A DNA stretch of 64,000 bases. Source: Desulfomonile tiedjei (GTDB lineage: Bacteria; Desulfobacterota; Desulfomonilia; Desulfomonilales; Desulfomonilaceae). A model generated the notes under the pieces. That model made no database searches, had not been told where the DNA came from, and saw nothing but the letters and a program-made list of their open reading frames with translations. Below are positions 1 to 9,287 of the stretch, piece after piece. Position numbers and translations under genes: made by a program. How positions within the stretch are numbered: position 1 is the stretch's first letter; each line of letters opens with the position of its first letter. Location: assembly GCA_016218715.1 (NCBI GenBank), contig JACRDG010000039.1:1-64000 (forward strand). Direction: 5' to 3'.

Positions 1-50
1 CCAGGAGAGCCGGAAGCCCACGAGCAATAGAGTTTCTTGAGGGGGGGGTT

Positions 51-84
51 GGGGGGAACTTCTTTGCACAAAGAAGTTCCCCCC
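51..84 (-). terminator. Perfect 16-bp hairpin downstream of fumC
   Basis: Positions 51-66 are exactly complementary to 69-84, with only two bases between, so the real loop must open the last pairs. The stem is G/C-rich at its base and A/T-rich near the loop. It lies 14 bases beyond the fumC stop and probably ends the korAB-fumC transcript. Similar hairpins occur at 21487, 45192 and 55607. Confidence 0.75.
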
Positions 85-97
85 ATTCCTTCCTCGA

Positions 98-1483
98 TCA
101 GGCCTCGCCGCGGACGGACGCGTCCAGGATGCGGTTCACTTCGTCATCCGGGAGAACCTTTTCAGCGAGGGCAACTTCCCGCACCGTCTTGCCCTCTGCG
201 AATGCCTTCTTGGAGATGGCCGCGGCCTTGTCGTACCCGATCACCGGAACCAGAGCCGTGCTCATGGCGAGACTCTGCTCGATGAAAGAGCGGCACTTCT
301 CCTCGTTTGCGGTTATCCCCTCCACGCATTTCTACGCGAACCGCACGATCACGTTGGTCAGGAGATCGATGGACTGAAGCAGATTGTACGCGATCAGCGG
401 AAGCATTACGTTCAATTGGAAGAATCCCCATTGCCCGCCCAACGTAATGGCCGCGTCGTTCCCGATCACCTGCGCGGCAGCTTGCATCACGGTTTCCGGG
501 ATCACGGGGTTTACCTTCCCGGGCATGATGGACGAACCCGGCTGGAGGGACGGGATGTTGATCTCTCCCAGACCGCATCGGGGGCCGGACGCGAGCAGCC
601 GGATATCGTTGGCAATTTTCATGAGACTCACCGCGACCGTCTTGAGCGCGCCGCTGGCCTCCAGGGACGCGTCCTGCGCGGCCTGAGCCTCGAAGTGGTT
701 CACCGCCTCTCTGAACGGACACCCGGTCTCCTTCGCAAGAAGCCCGATGACCCGTGCGGCAAACCCCGGATGCGCGTTCAAGCCGCTGCCGACCGCGGTT
801 CCTCCCAGCGCCAACTCACTTAGGGACGCTTCCACAGCCCGGACTCTGGCGATCCCCAGCTCCGCCTGGCGCGCGAACGCGCTGAACTCCTCGCCCAGGG
901 TCATGGGGACCGCATCCTGGAGATGGGTCCTCCCGATCTTCCGCACGGAGGCGAATTCACGGGCCTTGGACGCAAGGCTCGTTGTCAGTCGTTCCAGAGC
1001 GGGCAACAGACCGTCTCGGAGAGCCCTGAGCGCGGCCACGTGTATCGCGGTGGGGATGACGTCGTTGCTCGATTGCCCCTTGTTCACGTGGTCGTTGGGG
1101 TGGACCGGAGATTTTCCGCCGCGTTTTCCCGTGAGGATTTCGTTGGCCCTGCCTGCGATTACCTCATTGGTATTCATGTTGGTGGACGTCCCGGAGCCTG
1201 TCTGAAACACGTCCACGATGAACTGATCGTGCATCTTTCCATCCACTACTTCTTGTGCTGCGGCCATGATGGCACGGGCCAGTTCGGGTTCCAGGAGTCC
1301 CAGGTCCATGTTGACCTGCGCGGCGTTCTTCTTGATCAGGCCCAACGCCACGAAAAAGGTTGACGGAAAGACCTGGCCGCTGATGGCGAAGTTGTTCGCG
1401 GCCCGCTGGGTCTGGGCGCCATAGTAGGCATCTGCAGGGACCTGAATCGTCCCCATGGTGTCGCTTTCTTCTCGGTAGTTCAT
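98..1483 (-). pseudogene. fumC: Class II fumarate hydratase interrupted by an in-frame TAG
   Basis: Fumarase C interconverts fumarate and L-malate in the TCA cycle and acts as a soluble tetramer. The frame shows the family blocks GSGTSTNMNTNEV, SSNDVIPTA and the signature GSSIMPGKVNP. Translation stops at TAG (334-332) after 383 residues. The same frame then continues with KCVEGITANEEKC to a TGA at 98, giving the normal family length of about 461 codons. Homologues usually have Glu or Asp at the stop position, so one G-to-T change (GAG to TAG) explains it without a frameshift. A GAGGTGG ribosome site precedes the ATG. It is last in the kor operon, 54 bases after korB. It could be a true nonsense mutation, a sequencing or assembly error, or readthrough. 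Confidence 0.88.
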
Positions 1484-1537
1484 CCTCTATCCACCTCACG
1501 AATGAATGCAGCCGGATCTCCGTGTCGCTGCTTAGTG

Positions 1538-2335
1538 TCAGGGCCTCTTGTAGATAACGCCGATGCTGTAATCATCGCTCAGGACCTCGTCGAAGGCCTG
1601 TCGGCGGTCTGTCGGATCGTACCCTTCTGGGAGGGGATGGACCCAGTTCTTGAGATTGTTCCATGTCTTGAAGGTCTTATCGAAGGTGACGCACGTGCTG
1701 TAGATGTGGAAAATGGAGAACCCCTCGTGCATGGTCCCCTCGACCAGGGCGCTGGCGATGCCTCGGGGATCTCCGGCAAAGAGCCTGGCGACAAACGAGG
1801 CTTCGTACGTCAAGGCGAGGAGCGTCGCGTTGAGGGGCCTGTCCGTGGTTCCGAAGGGACTGGCCTTGCTCCTGGTTCCCATCGGAGTGCTTGGCGAAGG
1901 CTGGCCCTTGGTTAGGCCGTAGATCGAGTTGTCAAACAGCAGGTAGCTGATGTTGATGTCGCGGCGGGCCACGTGGGGGAGGTGACCTCCACCGATGGCC
2001 AAGCCGTCGCCGTCTCCTCCTACCGCGAACACGGTGAGTTCCGGATTGGCCAGCTTCACGCCGGTGGCCACCGGGAGGGCCCGGCCATGGACCGTGTGCA
2101 GCCCGTACGTGTCACAGAAGAACGGATACCGTCCAGCGCAACCGATCCCGGAAACGATGACCACTTGATGATGCGGCACTGCCAGTTCCTGGATGCACTC
2201 GTTCAGACCCTGATGAATCCCGAAGTACCCGCAACCCGGGCACCAGGTAGGCAAGTGCTCCGAACGGATGTTGAACGCGCCGGATTCCTTGATCCCCTTC
2301 ACTTTTTCGGCAAGGCTTCTGCCGGGGGTTTTCAT
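1538..2335 (-). CDS. korB: 2-oxoacid:ferredoxin oxidoreductase, beta subunit
   Basis: This is the thiamine-diphosphate subunit of a 2-oxoglutarate-type (or broader 2-oxoacid) ferredoxin oxidoreductase, which interconverts a 2-oxoacid plus CoA and acyl-CoA plus CO2 using ferredoxin. The 265 residues contain the WCPGCGYFG cysteine pair, GIGCAGR, and the ThDP/Mg motif GGDGDGLAIGG followed by the conserved Asn in LFDNSIYGLT. Its ATG overlaps the korA stop by four bases (ATGA), so the two are translationally coupled and form one complex. The fumarase downstream supports a TCA-cycle role and hence 2-oxoglutarate, but substrate choice is inferred. Confidence 0.93.
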   Translation of the reverse strand: MKTPGRSLAEKVKGIKESGAFNIRSEHLPTWCPGCGYFGIHQGLNECIQELAVPHHQVVIVSGIGCAGRYPFFCDTYGLHTVHGRALPVATGVKLANPELTVFAVGGDGDGLAIGGGHLPHVARRDINISYLLFDNSIYGLTKGQPSPSTPMGTRSKASPFGTTDRPLNATLLALTYEASFVARLFAGDPRGIASALVEGTMHEGFSIFHIYSTCVTFDKTFKTWNNLKNWVHPLPEGYDPTDRRQAFDEVLSDDYSIGVIYKRP

Positions 2336-4107
2336 TTTGTATCCGCCTCCAGGATCGCTTCTATTTCAGCGAGGATTTCCGACGGAGGAATGGGAGTTCC
2401 GGTCACCTTGTTCAGGCGTTTGACTTCATGGCTGAACAGGTGCCCAATGAGATTTGCCAGTTGGCCTTCATAGTTTAGCTCGGGGATGAGGATGTGTTTG
2501 CATCTCCCCATGAACTCCCTGATCACCTCACTGTGGTACGGGAAGAGCGACGAGATCTTGAGCGCTCCAACGCTCAAGCCCTTCCGCCTGGCGCTCCGGA
2601 CAGCCTCCCGAACCGAGCCGACCGTCGAGCCCCAGCCAATAACACCGACATTCAGCTCCCCCCCATCGGATGATTCGACAGGCCGCGGCAGGTCTACCAG
2701 CGCAGCCTGAATCTTCCGGTGCCGTTTTGCCGACATATTCATGTGGGTCGTGGGGGAGTAATCGGGGGTACCGGTTTCCAGGTGCTCCAGGCCCGTAGCG
2801 CTGAAGATGAACCCTTCCATCCCGGGGAGGGATCGCGGCGAGATCCCGGATTCCGTGGCCTCATAGCGTTTGTACGCGCCTTTCTGAGATGAGTCCGGGA
2901 AAATGTTCCCATTGGACCGGTCCTCCTCGTCCGCCTCCGGCATGGGGTGGTTCTCGACCCGATTGTCCAGGAAGAAATCGGTGAGGACAATGACGGGGGT
3001 CTGGTACTTCTCCGCCCACTGAAAGCTCTTGACCGTGAAGTGATAGCATTCTGCCACGTCAGAGGGCGCCACCACGATGCGGGAAGAATCGCCGGGACCT
3101 CCGAACACGGCTGCATGCAAGTCGGACTGTTCGGTCTTCGTCGGGAGCCCGGTGGACGGGCCGCCCCTCTGGGCGTCGAGGATCACCGCGGGGATTTCCG
3201 CCATGACGCCATGGGTAATGAGTTCGGTCATGAGGGCAAAGCCTGGACCCGACGTGGCGGTCATGGCTCTGGTTCCCGCGTAGTAACTCCCGAGCACCGC
3301 ACCGATGGAGGAGATCTCGTCCTCCATCTGCATGACCCTCCCCCCTTTCGGTGGCAGGTGTTTTGCCAGATATTCCATAATGGGGGTGGCAGGAGTGATG
3401 GGATAGCCGAAATAGAGCCTCAGATCAGCGTCCAGCGCTGCTTTCCCGATGGCCTGGTTTCCCGAGAGCATCACCTTTTCCTCGTCGGCAATCTCCAGGG
3501 ACGCGGCAAAGACTGCGGTGATCCTGTCGGAGAAGACCTTCAGCGCATAATCGAAACCCGCGTCGAAGCTCTTTACGTTCGCATCAACAACCTTTTCGCC
3601 TTTTGGCTGGAACTTTCTTTTGATGACCCTATGGAACAGCTCGCGCGGTACGCCGAAGACCGCGGCAAAGCCGCCTAACGCAGTGAGGTTCCGGCCGCGA
3701 GGAGTTCCCGCGGCGGCTACCGCCAGGTCGGTCAAGGGCATGCCGAACAGCATGGTACCCGGTTTCACCGCGGCCGCCAGAGACTTGGCCTCGTCAATGT
3801 ACACCGCAGGTTTGCTGTCGAAAAAGACAGCGGCTTCGGGAGTGAGGAACGAGACCCGCGATCTGGACTGCTCGTCGTCCAGCGAGATGAGCACATCGGT
3901 CACCTCGATCAAGGCCAGGATCTCCTCAGTGCCAAACCGGGAACGCGTCACACAGCGTCCGAATCCGCGAATCTCCGCGGGGTACGAATCGAAACCGAGC
4001 ACCGAAAACCCGCCCCGTGACATGGCCTCGTTGAGCATTCCACCGGCCGCGATGGTCCCATCACCAGCCATGCCGCACACTTCCACCGTGATGTCTATCG
4101 TGTGCAT
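2332..4107 (-). CDS. korA: 2-oxoacid:ferredoxin oxidoreductase, fused gamma-alpha subunit
   Basis: At 591 residues this is the long form in which the gamma domain (about residues 1-200, beginning VCGMAGDGT) is fused to the alpha domain (about 215-591). The alpha part has the family motif YPITPATPIMEYL and the conserved stretch with GPGFALMTELI and QRGGPSTGLPTK. It pairs with KorB to form the catalytic unit. The preceding oxidoreductase gene ends immediately before its ATG, and its own end overlaps korB, so four or five genes are cotranscribed. Nearby redox genes suggest the electrons pass between ferredoxin and a pyridine nucleotide. Confidence 0.92.
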   Translation of the reverse strand: MHTIDITVEVCGMAGDGTIAAGGMLNEAMSRGGFSVLGFDSYPAEIRGFGRCVTRSRFGTEEILALIEVTDVLISLDDEQSRSRVSFLTPEAAVFFDSKPAVYIDEAKSLAAAVKPGTMLFGMPLTDLAVAAAGTPRGRNLTALGGFAAVFGVPRELFHRVIKRKFQPKGEKVVDANVKSFDAGFDYALKVFSDRITAVFAASLEIADEEKVMLSGNQAIGKAALDADLRLYFGYPITPATPIMEYLAKHLPPKGGRVMQMEDEISSIGAVLGSYYAGTRAMTATSGPGFALMTELITHGVMAEIPAVILDAQRGGPSTGLPTKTEQSDLHAAVFGGPGDSSRIVVAPSDVAECYHFTVKSFQWAEKYQTPVIVLTDFFLDNRVENHPMPEADEEDRSNGNIFPDSSQKGAYKRYEATESGISPRSLPGMEGFIFSATGLEHLETGTPDYSPTTHMNMSAKRHRKIQAALVDLPRPVESSDGGELNVGVIGWGSTVGSVREAVRSARRKGLSVGALKISSLFPYHSEVIREFMGRCKHILIPELNYEGQLANLIGHLFSHEVKRLNKVTGTPIPPSEILAEIEAILEADTK

Positions 4108-5124
4108 CTAGAACTCCAACCACCAGGAAACATTAGCATTTATCCCATCAACTCTGAAGATGCTCGTGGGGGCCACCTCCGCGGCCACGCGACCCCCGAG
4201 GAGGTTCAGGGCAGCGATTCTTCCCAGGTAAGTAGCATTCGCATGCCCGATGGAAACCCAGTAATCCTTGAGGCCGGGGTGATACACCTGAGCACAGTCC
4301 CCGGCTGCGTACACGTCGGCGACCCGCGTGCGCAGGTACTCGTCCACCAGGATACCCCGCTCGATGTCGAGGCCGGATCGCGCCAGGAATTGCACGTCCG
4401 GCATGAGTCCGTAGAAAGCGCCGACCAGTCCGGGCCGGAAGCCGCCGCTGTCGGTCTCCACTTCGACACGATGATCGTCGATGCGGGTGATGCGTGTGAT
4501 CGCCCGGCACGAGAGAACCTCCACCCCGTATTCCAACAGGCGAGTCGCAGCTTCTCTGCGGATTTCCTCGTTCATACGGAGCGGCCAGAAAGCCTCTGAG
4601 CAGAGGATGAAGCTCACCCTCTTCCCCATGGAGATCAACGACTTGGTGACCGCAAGAGACGTGAGGTCACCGCCGACGATCAGCACCGAATCCACCCGCG
4701 GGAGTTTTTCCATCCATTTCCGGGCATCAGCCATGGTTTTGAGGGTTAGCATGAGGTGGGCAAAAGGGACGAGCGGCTCCGGAATCCTCGGCTTTCCTCC
4801 CACCGCAACGATCAGACTGTCGAATCTCACCCGCTCTTTGTGATCGAGGAGCACCTCTCGCCGGTCAAAATCGATCCCCGCGGCCTGTTGCCCCAGCCTC
4901 AGATAAATGTCGTGATCGTGGTAGAAGTTCATGGGATTGACGTACAGGTCGTGATCGGGGATCTTGCCGGCAATGTAGTCGGGGAGAAGATGCGGCCGAT
5001 AGTACCGCACCAACTCCCGGCCGATCATGGTCACTTTCAGGTCCGGAGCCTTCTTCCGCAAGGTCAGGGCTGCCTCGTTTGCTGCCGGACCGTTCCCGAT
5101 GATGACGCAGTGTTCTGCGGACAT
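4108..5124 (-). CDS. FAD-dependent pyridine nucleotide-disulfide-type oxidoreductase
   Basis: A 338-residue flavoprotein of the rubredoxin-reductase/NirB-like two-dinucleotide-fold group. The N-terminal FAD fold is IGNGPAANEAA; the NAD(P) fold is around VLIVGGDLTSLAVTKSL; the C-terminal FAD Asp is in VYAAGDCAQV. No redox-active CxxC disulfide is visible. The start ATG at 5124 overlaps the upstream TAA by one base (TAATG) and has GGAGGGGG before it; the frame is open further upstream but that DNA encodes the previous gene. Placement between the GltD-like protein and korA suggests it moves electrons between NAD(P)H and a small iron-sulfur carrier for the Kor complex. The partner is not identifiable. 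Confidence 0.85.
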   Translation of the reverse strand: MSAEHCVIIGNGPAANEAALTLRKKAPDLKVTMIGRELVRYYRPHLLPDYIAGKIPDHDLYVNPMNFYHDHDIYLRLGQQAAGIDFDRREVLLDHKERVRFDSLIVAVGGKPRIPEPLVPFAHLMLTLKTMADARKWMEKLPRVDSVLIVGGDLTSLAVTKSLISMGKRVSFILCSEAFWPLRMNEEIRREAATRLLEYGVEVLSCRAITRITRIDDHRVEVETDSGGFRPGLVGAFYGLMPDVQFLARSGLDIERGILVDEYLRTRVADVYAAGDCAQVYHPGLKDYWVSIGHANATYLGRIAALNLLGGRVAAEVAPTSIFRVDGINANVSWWLEF

Positions 5125-6917
5125 TACCCCCTCCCCGTTTGGACCATGCGTTGCACCAGTTCGAGCTTGGAGACCGATATGCAGTCGACCGGGCAGACGC
5201 GCAAACACTCTCCGCAGCGTATACAGCGGGTATTATTGATGACGATCGCGTTGACCCTTCCCCAGTTGGTCGTTTCCTTCAACTGCGCGACAGCTCCGTC
5301 TTCGTTGAGAACGACCTCTTCCACCAGCTTGATGCAATCCCTCGGCGCCACATCAATGCAGTACCGGCAGTAGATGCACCGGCTGATGTCTATTTCGTAG
5401 TGGAGGTAGCAGAGGTAGCACCGCCGCGACTCCTCATGGGCTTGTTCCTCGGAGAAGCCAAGCTCCACTTCCGTAGCCCGCGATGCGACCCGTTCCTCCA
5501 CGGGGAATACCTTCGGCATCTCCTGTTGAGGGAGGTAGTCCCAGGAACGCTCCCGGTCGGTAATTTGCGCCTCTTCGACCTTCACGGCCCATTCACGGAA
5601 GCGCTTGCCGGTGAGGTCTTCAGCTATCCGTTCCGCGGCCTTACGACCGGCAGCGATGGCTTCGATCACCGTTGTGGGGCCGGCCATGAAGTCTCCGGTG
5701 ACGTAGAGCCGCGGGACCGACGTACGGAACGTCTCCGGATCTCCCAGCACGACACCCCGACGATCGGTCCTGCCGGCAGTCGGAATCGGCTCCGCTCCCT
5801 GACCGACCGCGACGATGACCGAATCCGCGGGGAGCACGAACTCGCTCCCGTCGATGGTGACTCGATCACGTTTTCCGCTGGGCAGCCGTTCGCCGAGGCG
5901 TGTCCGGACGAACTCGATCCCCTCGAGTTTCCCGCCCGAGGCCAGAATTCGCTTGGAAGCCAGAAGCGCCTCGATCCGGACTCCTTCCCGCTTGGTGTCG
6001 AGGACTTCCTCCCCCGTAACGCGCAGCTCTGACTCGGTGCCGCGAATGCAGATGGCCACCTCCTCCGCGCCCAGACGCAGCGCCAGGCGTGCGCAGTCGA
6101 ATGCGGTGAAGCCCGCGCCCACCACAAGGACCCGTCTGCCGAGGTCGGGGGTCGCGCCTGAGTTCACGTCCATCACAAATTCGAGACCGGAATAGACTCT
6201 CGGGAAATCCTCACCAGGAACCTCGAGATTGCGGGAGACGTAGCACCCTGCAGCGACCAGCACCGCGTCATGGGTCGCGAGGAGTTCTTCCACGGCCACG
6301 TCCCGACCGACTCTGACTCCGGTTTTAAGGGTTACGCCCAATCTGAGGATCGCGTCGATCTCGTCCTTGAGTATCTCTCGAGGGAGCCGAAATTCCGGGA
6401 TACCGTATTGCAGCATGCCGCCGGGTTCGTCACAGGCCTCCAGGACGGTCGTTTCGAAGCCGACGGTGGACAGGTCGTGCGCTGCAGCCAAGCCGGCCGG
6501 TCCCGCTCCGATGATGCAGACCTTCTTGCCCAGCGGCGCGAAGAGCGGTTCCATGTAGATGTGGCCCGGTTCCTTGAGATCGGCGGCAGCTCGCTTGATG
6601 TGGCAGATGTTCACCGGTTTGCCCAGTTCCGGCTCGCCGTGACGGCACATCGTTTCGCACGGCCGCGAGCAGACCCGACCGAGTGTCCCCGGAAACAGGT
6701 TGACGATGCGGTTCACCTCATAAGACCGGCCGTACCGCCCTTCGTACAGGCAGCGTATGTACGCGGGAATGTTCGTATATGCCGGGCACGCCTTCTGGCA
6801 GGGAACGTTCTGGCTCATATAGAAGAAGTCCGCGGGATCTGTAGAGTACGTGACGTTCCGCACCACTTCCTGCACGTTCTTGCCCCCTCGTTCGGGATAG
6901 GAACTCTTCTCGATCAT
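5124..6917 (-). CDS. GltD-like NAD(P)-binding flavoprotein with C-terminal ferredoxin domain
   Basis: About 597 residues. The N-terminal part has the glutamate-synthase-small-subunit-type cysteine pattern (CQKACPAYTNIPAYI, then CSRPCETMC), followed by an FAD fold (CIIGAGPAGLAAAHDL) and an NAD(P) fold (VLVVGAGFTAFDCARLAL). The last 90 residues form a two-cluster ferredoxin region. Its second motif is a regular CxxCxxCxxxCP, but the first reads CIYCRYCIDVAPRDC, with Ala where the fourth Cys is expected. I chose ATG 6917 because GGGAGG lies at good distance; the open frame to 7343 is low-complexity and unlike the family. First gene of the operon; likely an NAD(P)H:ferredoxin-type electron module for KorAB. 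Confidence 0.85.
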   Translation of the reverse strand: MIEKSSYPERGGKNVQEVVRNVTYSTDPADFFYMSQNVPCQKACPAYTNIPAYIRCLYEGRYGRSYEVNRIVNLFPGTLGRVCSRPCETMCRHGEPELGKPVNICHIKRAAADLKEPGHIYMEPLFAPLGKKVCIIGAGPAGLAAAHDLSTVGFETTVLEACDEPGGMLQYGIPEFRLPREILKDEIDAILRLGVTLKTGVRVGRDVAVEELLATHDAVLVAAGCYVSRNLEVPGEDFPRVYSGLEFVMDVNSGATPDLGRRVLVVGAGFTAFDCARLALRLGAEEVAICIRGTESELRVTGEEVLDTKREGVRIEALLASKRILASGGKLEGIEFVRTRLGERLPSGKRDRVTIDGSEFVLPADSVIVAVGQGAEPIPTAGRTDRRGVVLGDPETFRTSVPRLYVTGDFMAGPTTVIEAIAAGRKAAERIAEDLTGKRFREWAVKVEEAQITDRERSWDYLPQQEMPKVFPVEERVASRATEVELGFSEEQAHEESRRCYLCYLHYEIDISRCIYCRYCIDVAPRDCIKLVEEVVLNEDGAVAQLKETTNWGRVNAIVINNTRCIRCGECLRVCPVDCISVSKLELVQRMVQTGRG

Positions 6918-7474
6918 TACGGACAGCCTCCCTTTCGCAGTTTGGAGATCAAAATGAGGTCCTCGATACCGGGTCTTGCCGCCCCTAGCCTGGGCTGCGA
7001 TTGTCTCACCAGCGGACGGTGGCTGCAGTGATCCTCGTACGAAAACCCTGGCCTCGGTAATTCCGCCTACCGTCCCCTGACGTACCAATAGCGTTTTGTA
7101 AAGGGGGCGCGGCGGGGACGCGCCATGGTGAAGCGCCTTGAAAACTGCGGGGGGGTTAAACAACGGGGCTCGGTCGTGCCGAGTCTCACCGGCAGGACGT
7201 GGGCGCTTCACTATCCTACCGGCCACAAACTTACTGGAACCACGCCTCGCGATCGATGGAGCTATTTGGCCTACGATCGCCGAAGGCTCAGTGGCCTTTA
7301 CCTTCGAAGGTGCCGAGAATCTCAACGAGCGACACGGTAACATACGCTTGAACGCTTAGCGAAATGGTCTTTCCAAGCTCAATATCGTGGGCTTAGCCCT
7401 CTTCCGCCTCGCCCGTCGGTTGAAACCCACGTAAATCAGTGACGCGTCCGTTCGGGACGCGGAGTCAGACCCTC
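6918..7474. other. Intergenic region between two leftward transcription units
   Basis: It carries the leader of the kor operon and the 3' end of the response-regulator transcript. Although a leftward frame stays open for 142 codons upstream of the chosen start at 6917, the translation shows no family similarity I recognise. I see no convincing sigma-70 promoter. A short hairpin lies at 7443-7461. Confidence 0.5.
7443..7461 (-). terminator. Possible hairpin terminator after the response regulator
   Basis: CGCGTCC (7443-7449) pairs with GGACGCG (7455-7461) around a five-base loop, 13 bases past the response-regulator stop. There is no T-run on the leftward side, so intrinsic termination here is uncertain. 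Confidence 0.4.
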
Positions 7475-7843
7475 TCAAGGGCAGGGGATACGCGTTTCCA
7501 GTGCTATTTTGAGCTTTTCTTTGAGTTCCCGCAGGTCAGAGCTTTTTACCACGTAATAGTCCGCAGCTACCGCTTTCAGATCCACCTTGAAACTCGAATA
7601 CGCCGAATTCAGGATCACGGGAAGGTTGTAGTACTTCCTGCGCAGCTCCTGTAGAAGGTCCAGACCGCTGTACTCGCGCATTTTGATATCCAGGATGATG
7701 CAATCCGGCTTCTCTTCGTCCACCACCGTCAGCAAGTTCTTGCCGTCGGGACGAGTCACCACTTCATACCCTTCATCCTGAAGTTCCATGGAGTAGAGCA
7801 TGCGGATCCCTTCTTCATCATCCACGATCAAAATCTTTGCCAT
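7475..7843 (-). CDS. Single-domain response regulator (CheY-like)
   Basis: A 122-residue stand-alone receiver domain. The acidic pocket is DDEE near residues 8-11, the phospho-acceptor Asp lies in IILDIKM (about residue 52), NSAY supplies the switch Ser, and the conserved Lys is in VVKSS. There is no output domain, so it probably acts through protein contact. AAGGAGG sits just before the ATG. It follows the glycosyltransferase gene by 39 bases on the same strand and is probably cotranscribed with it. No histidine kinase is present in the window, so the partner is unknown. Confidence 0.92.
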   Translation of the reverse strand: MAKILIVDDEEGIRMLYSMELQDEGYEVVTRPDGKNLLTVVDEEKPDCIILDIKMREYSGLDLLQELRRKYYNLPVILNSAYSSFKVDLKAVAADYYVVKSSDLRELKEKLKIALETRIPCP

Positions 7844-7882
7844 CTGGGCCTCCTTTGATCTTCATTCAGGCAGCGCGGGGGC

Positions 7883-9100
7883 TCACCCGGCAAACCAACG
7901 TTCCAGGAGATACTGTTTGCTCTTCTCGAATTGCAGGCACTGGTCTTCGACGAATTCCTCGACCTGTTGGGTATTCATCGCCTGCGTCTCCAACACGAAG
8001 GAGAGCGTCTTCCCCTGGTACAACGGGATCAGTGCGTCGATGAGTTCCGTCCCATCCGCAATCCGATCCCGGTACGCCACAGCAAAATCGTACAGCACTT
8101 TGGCCCAGAGGCCGGTCGGGAATTCGAACCCTTCTTCCGGCAATCCGGCAACTTCCTCGAGTTTGTTCAGATTCTGTGACGTGAGCACGCGGGTATAGAG
8201 GTCCCAACGTCCGCTGACGCCGGACAGGAAACTCTGCCAGAACTTCTTGATATCCACGTTCACGACCGGGGGGAGTTCCAGGTCTGCCAGGCCGAAACCG
8301 AATACCGCGGTAGGACGGCTCCATTTCACGTCTTTCCAAAAAGCGTCGAACCGACACATCAATTCGAAGAGAGTTCCCACCACGTTGTGGAACAACCCCT
8401 GGAGTTCGGAAGCCGGGTCCTTGGGCTTGTGTATTTTCGGTCTCCCCATGAAGGACTGTATGACCGGAGCGCCGCTGCGCACAGCCAAGGTGGTCATCCA
8501 GATGTCGATGCCGAAATTGGCCACGTTCTCGTCCCAAACCTGCGACGTCAGATAGGTCTCCAGCAGCTCTCCGGAAATGCCGTAGTCGCCGCCGATCGGC
8601 TGGCGGACGCGGCGCCCGTACAGGGCTCGCGTGAGCGGATACGCAATGTTATTGGTGATGGTGCCGTCGTACTTGTGGCGCACGTAGAGCGGCGAGACAA
8701 ACTGATATTCGTCAAACAACGGCTCAGCGAGGCTCCGAATCCACATCGGGGTGATGCTCTTGAGATCAGCGTCCACCACCACAACCGCTTTGGCTTTCAA
8801 CTCCACGGCCTTCTTGAACAGATTCAGAAGATTGTTCCCTTTTCCCCTTACCCCGTCTTCTGTGGACAGGTACATTTTCGGAGTTTCAGAGGCCGTCTGC
8901 ATGAAAGCCTCTCGGGTTCCGTCCGGTGAATGATTGTCGCAATTTATGATGACACCGGTCCGATCGGAAAAGTACTTGCTCAGGCCTTTGTCCGCCTGTT
9001 GGGTAGGGAAGGATATCAGCGGCGCCTCGTTAAATGACGGGATGCCGACAACGATGTCGGCTTTGGTGATACCCTGGGGGTTGTCCTCAATAAGATTCAT
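7883..9100 (-). CDS. Glycosyltransferase resembling mannosylglycerate/glucosyl-phosphoglycerate synthases
   Basis: A 405-residue GT-A fold enzyme. It opens with VGIPSFNEA, has the nucleotide-sugar/metal motif DAD in VVVVDADLKSITP, and contains RQPIGGDYGISGELL and FGIDIWMTTLAV. These resemble the equivalent blocks of retaining enzymes that make mannosylglycerate or glucosyl-3-phosphoglycerate (GT78/GT81). The start at 9100 has AAGGA upstream; the frame runs further to 9313 but that segment overlaps the divergent scpB region and is not protein-like. By family analogy it could make a compatible solute or glycolipid head group, but donor and acceptor cannot be assigned. A response regulator follows in the same unit. 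Confidence 0.75.
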   Translation of the reverse strand: MNLIEDNPQGITKADIVVGIPSFNEAPLISFPTQQADKGLSKYFSDRTGVIINCDNHSPDGTREAFMQTASETPKMYLSTEDGVRGKGNNLLNLFKKAVELKAKAVVVVDADLKSITPMWIRSLAEPLFDEYQFVSPLYVRHKYDGTITNNIAYPLTRALYGRRVRQPIGGDYGISGELLETYLTSQVWDENVANFGIDIWMTTLAVRSGAPVIQSFMGRPKIHKPKDPASELQGLFHNVVGTLFELMCRFDAFWKDVKWSRPTAVFGFGLADLELPPVVNVDIKKFWQSFLSGVSGRWDLYTRVLTSQNLNKLEEVAGLPEEGFEFPTGLWAKVLYDFAVAYRDRIADGTELIDALIPLYQGKTLSFVLETQAMNTQQVEEFVEDQCLQFEKSKQYLLERWFAG

Positions 9101-9287
9101 CGAGCATTCCTTCGACCGTGGTCGTGGGGTGTGCGTCCTGCAACAAGTGATATTAGCACAGATTGCACCGCTATCAAACCCCGGGGCGGCCATTTCATGG
9201 AGATGGTCGAGTTGCTCGGGGAGGGACGACGTGCTATAGCAGTTGCCAAAAAAATGATGTCCGATTGAACGCGGCGAGTATGGAACA

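Noticed and set aside
332-334. TAG in fumC as pyrrolysine codon
   Set aside because: Fumarase has no known pyrrolysine, TAG ends other genes here, and Glu/Asp is expected at this place; a mutation or error is simpler.
6918-7343. 142-codon N-terminal extension of the GltD-like protein
   Set aside because: Composition is unlike the family, and a good ribosome site with a normal start is at 6917.
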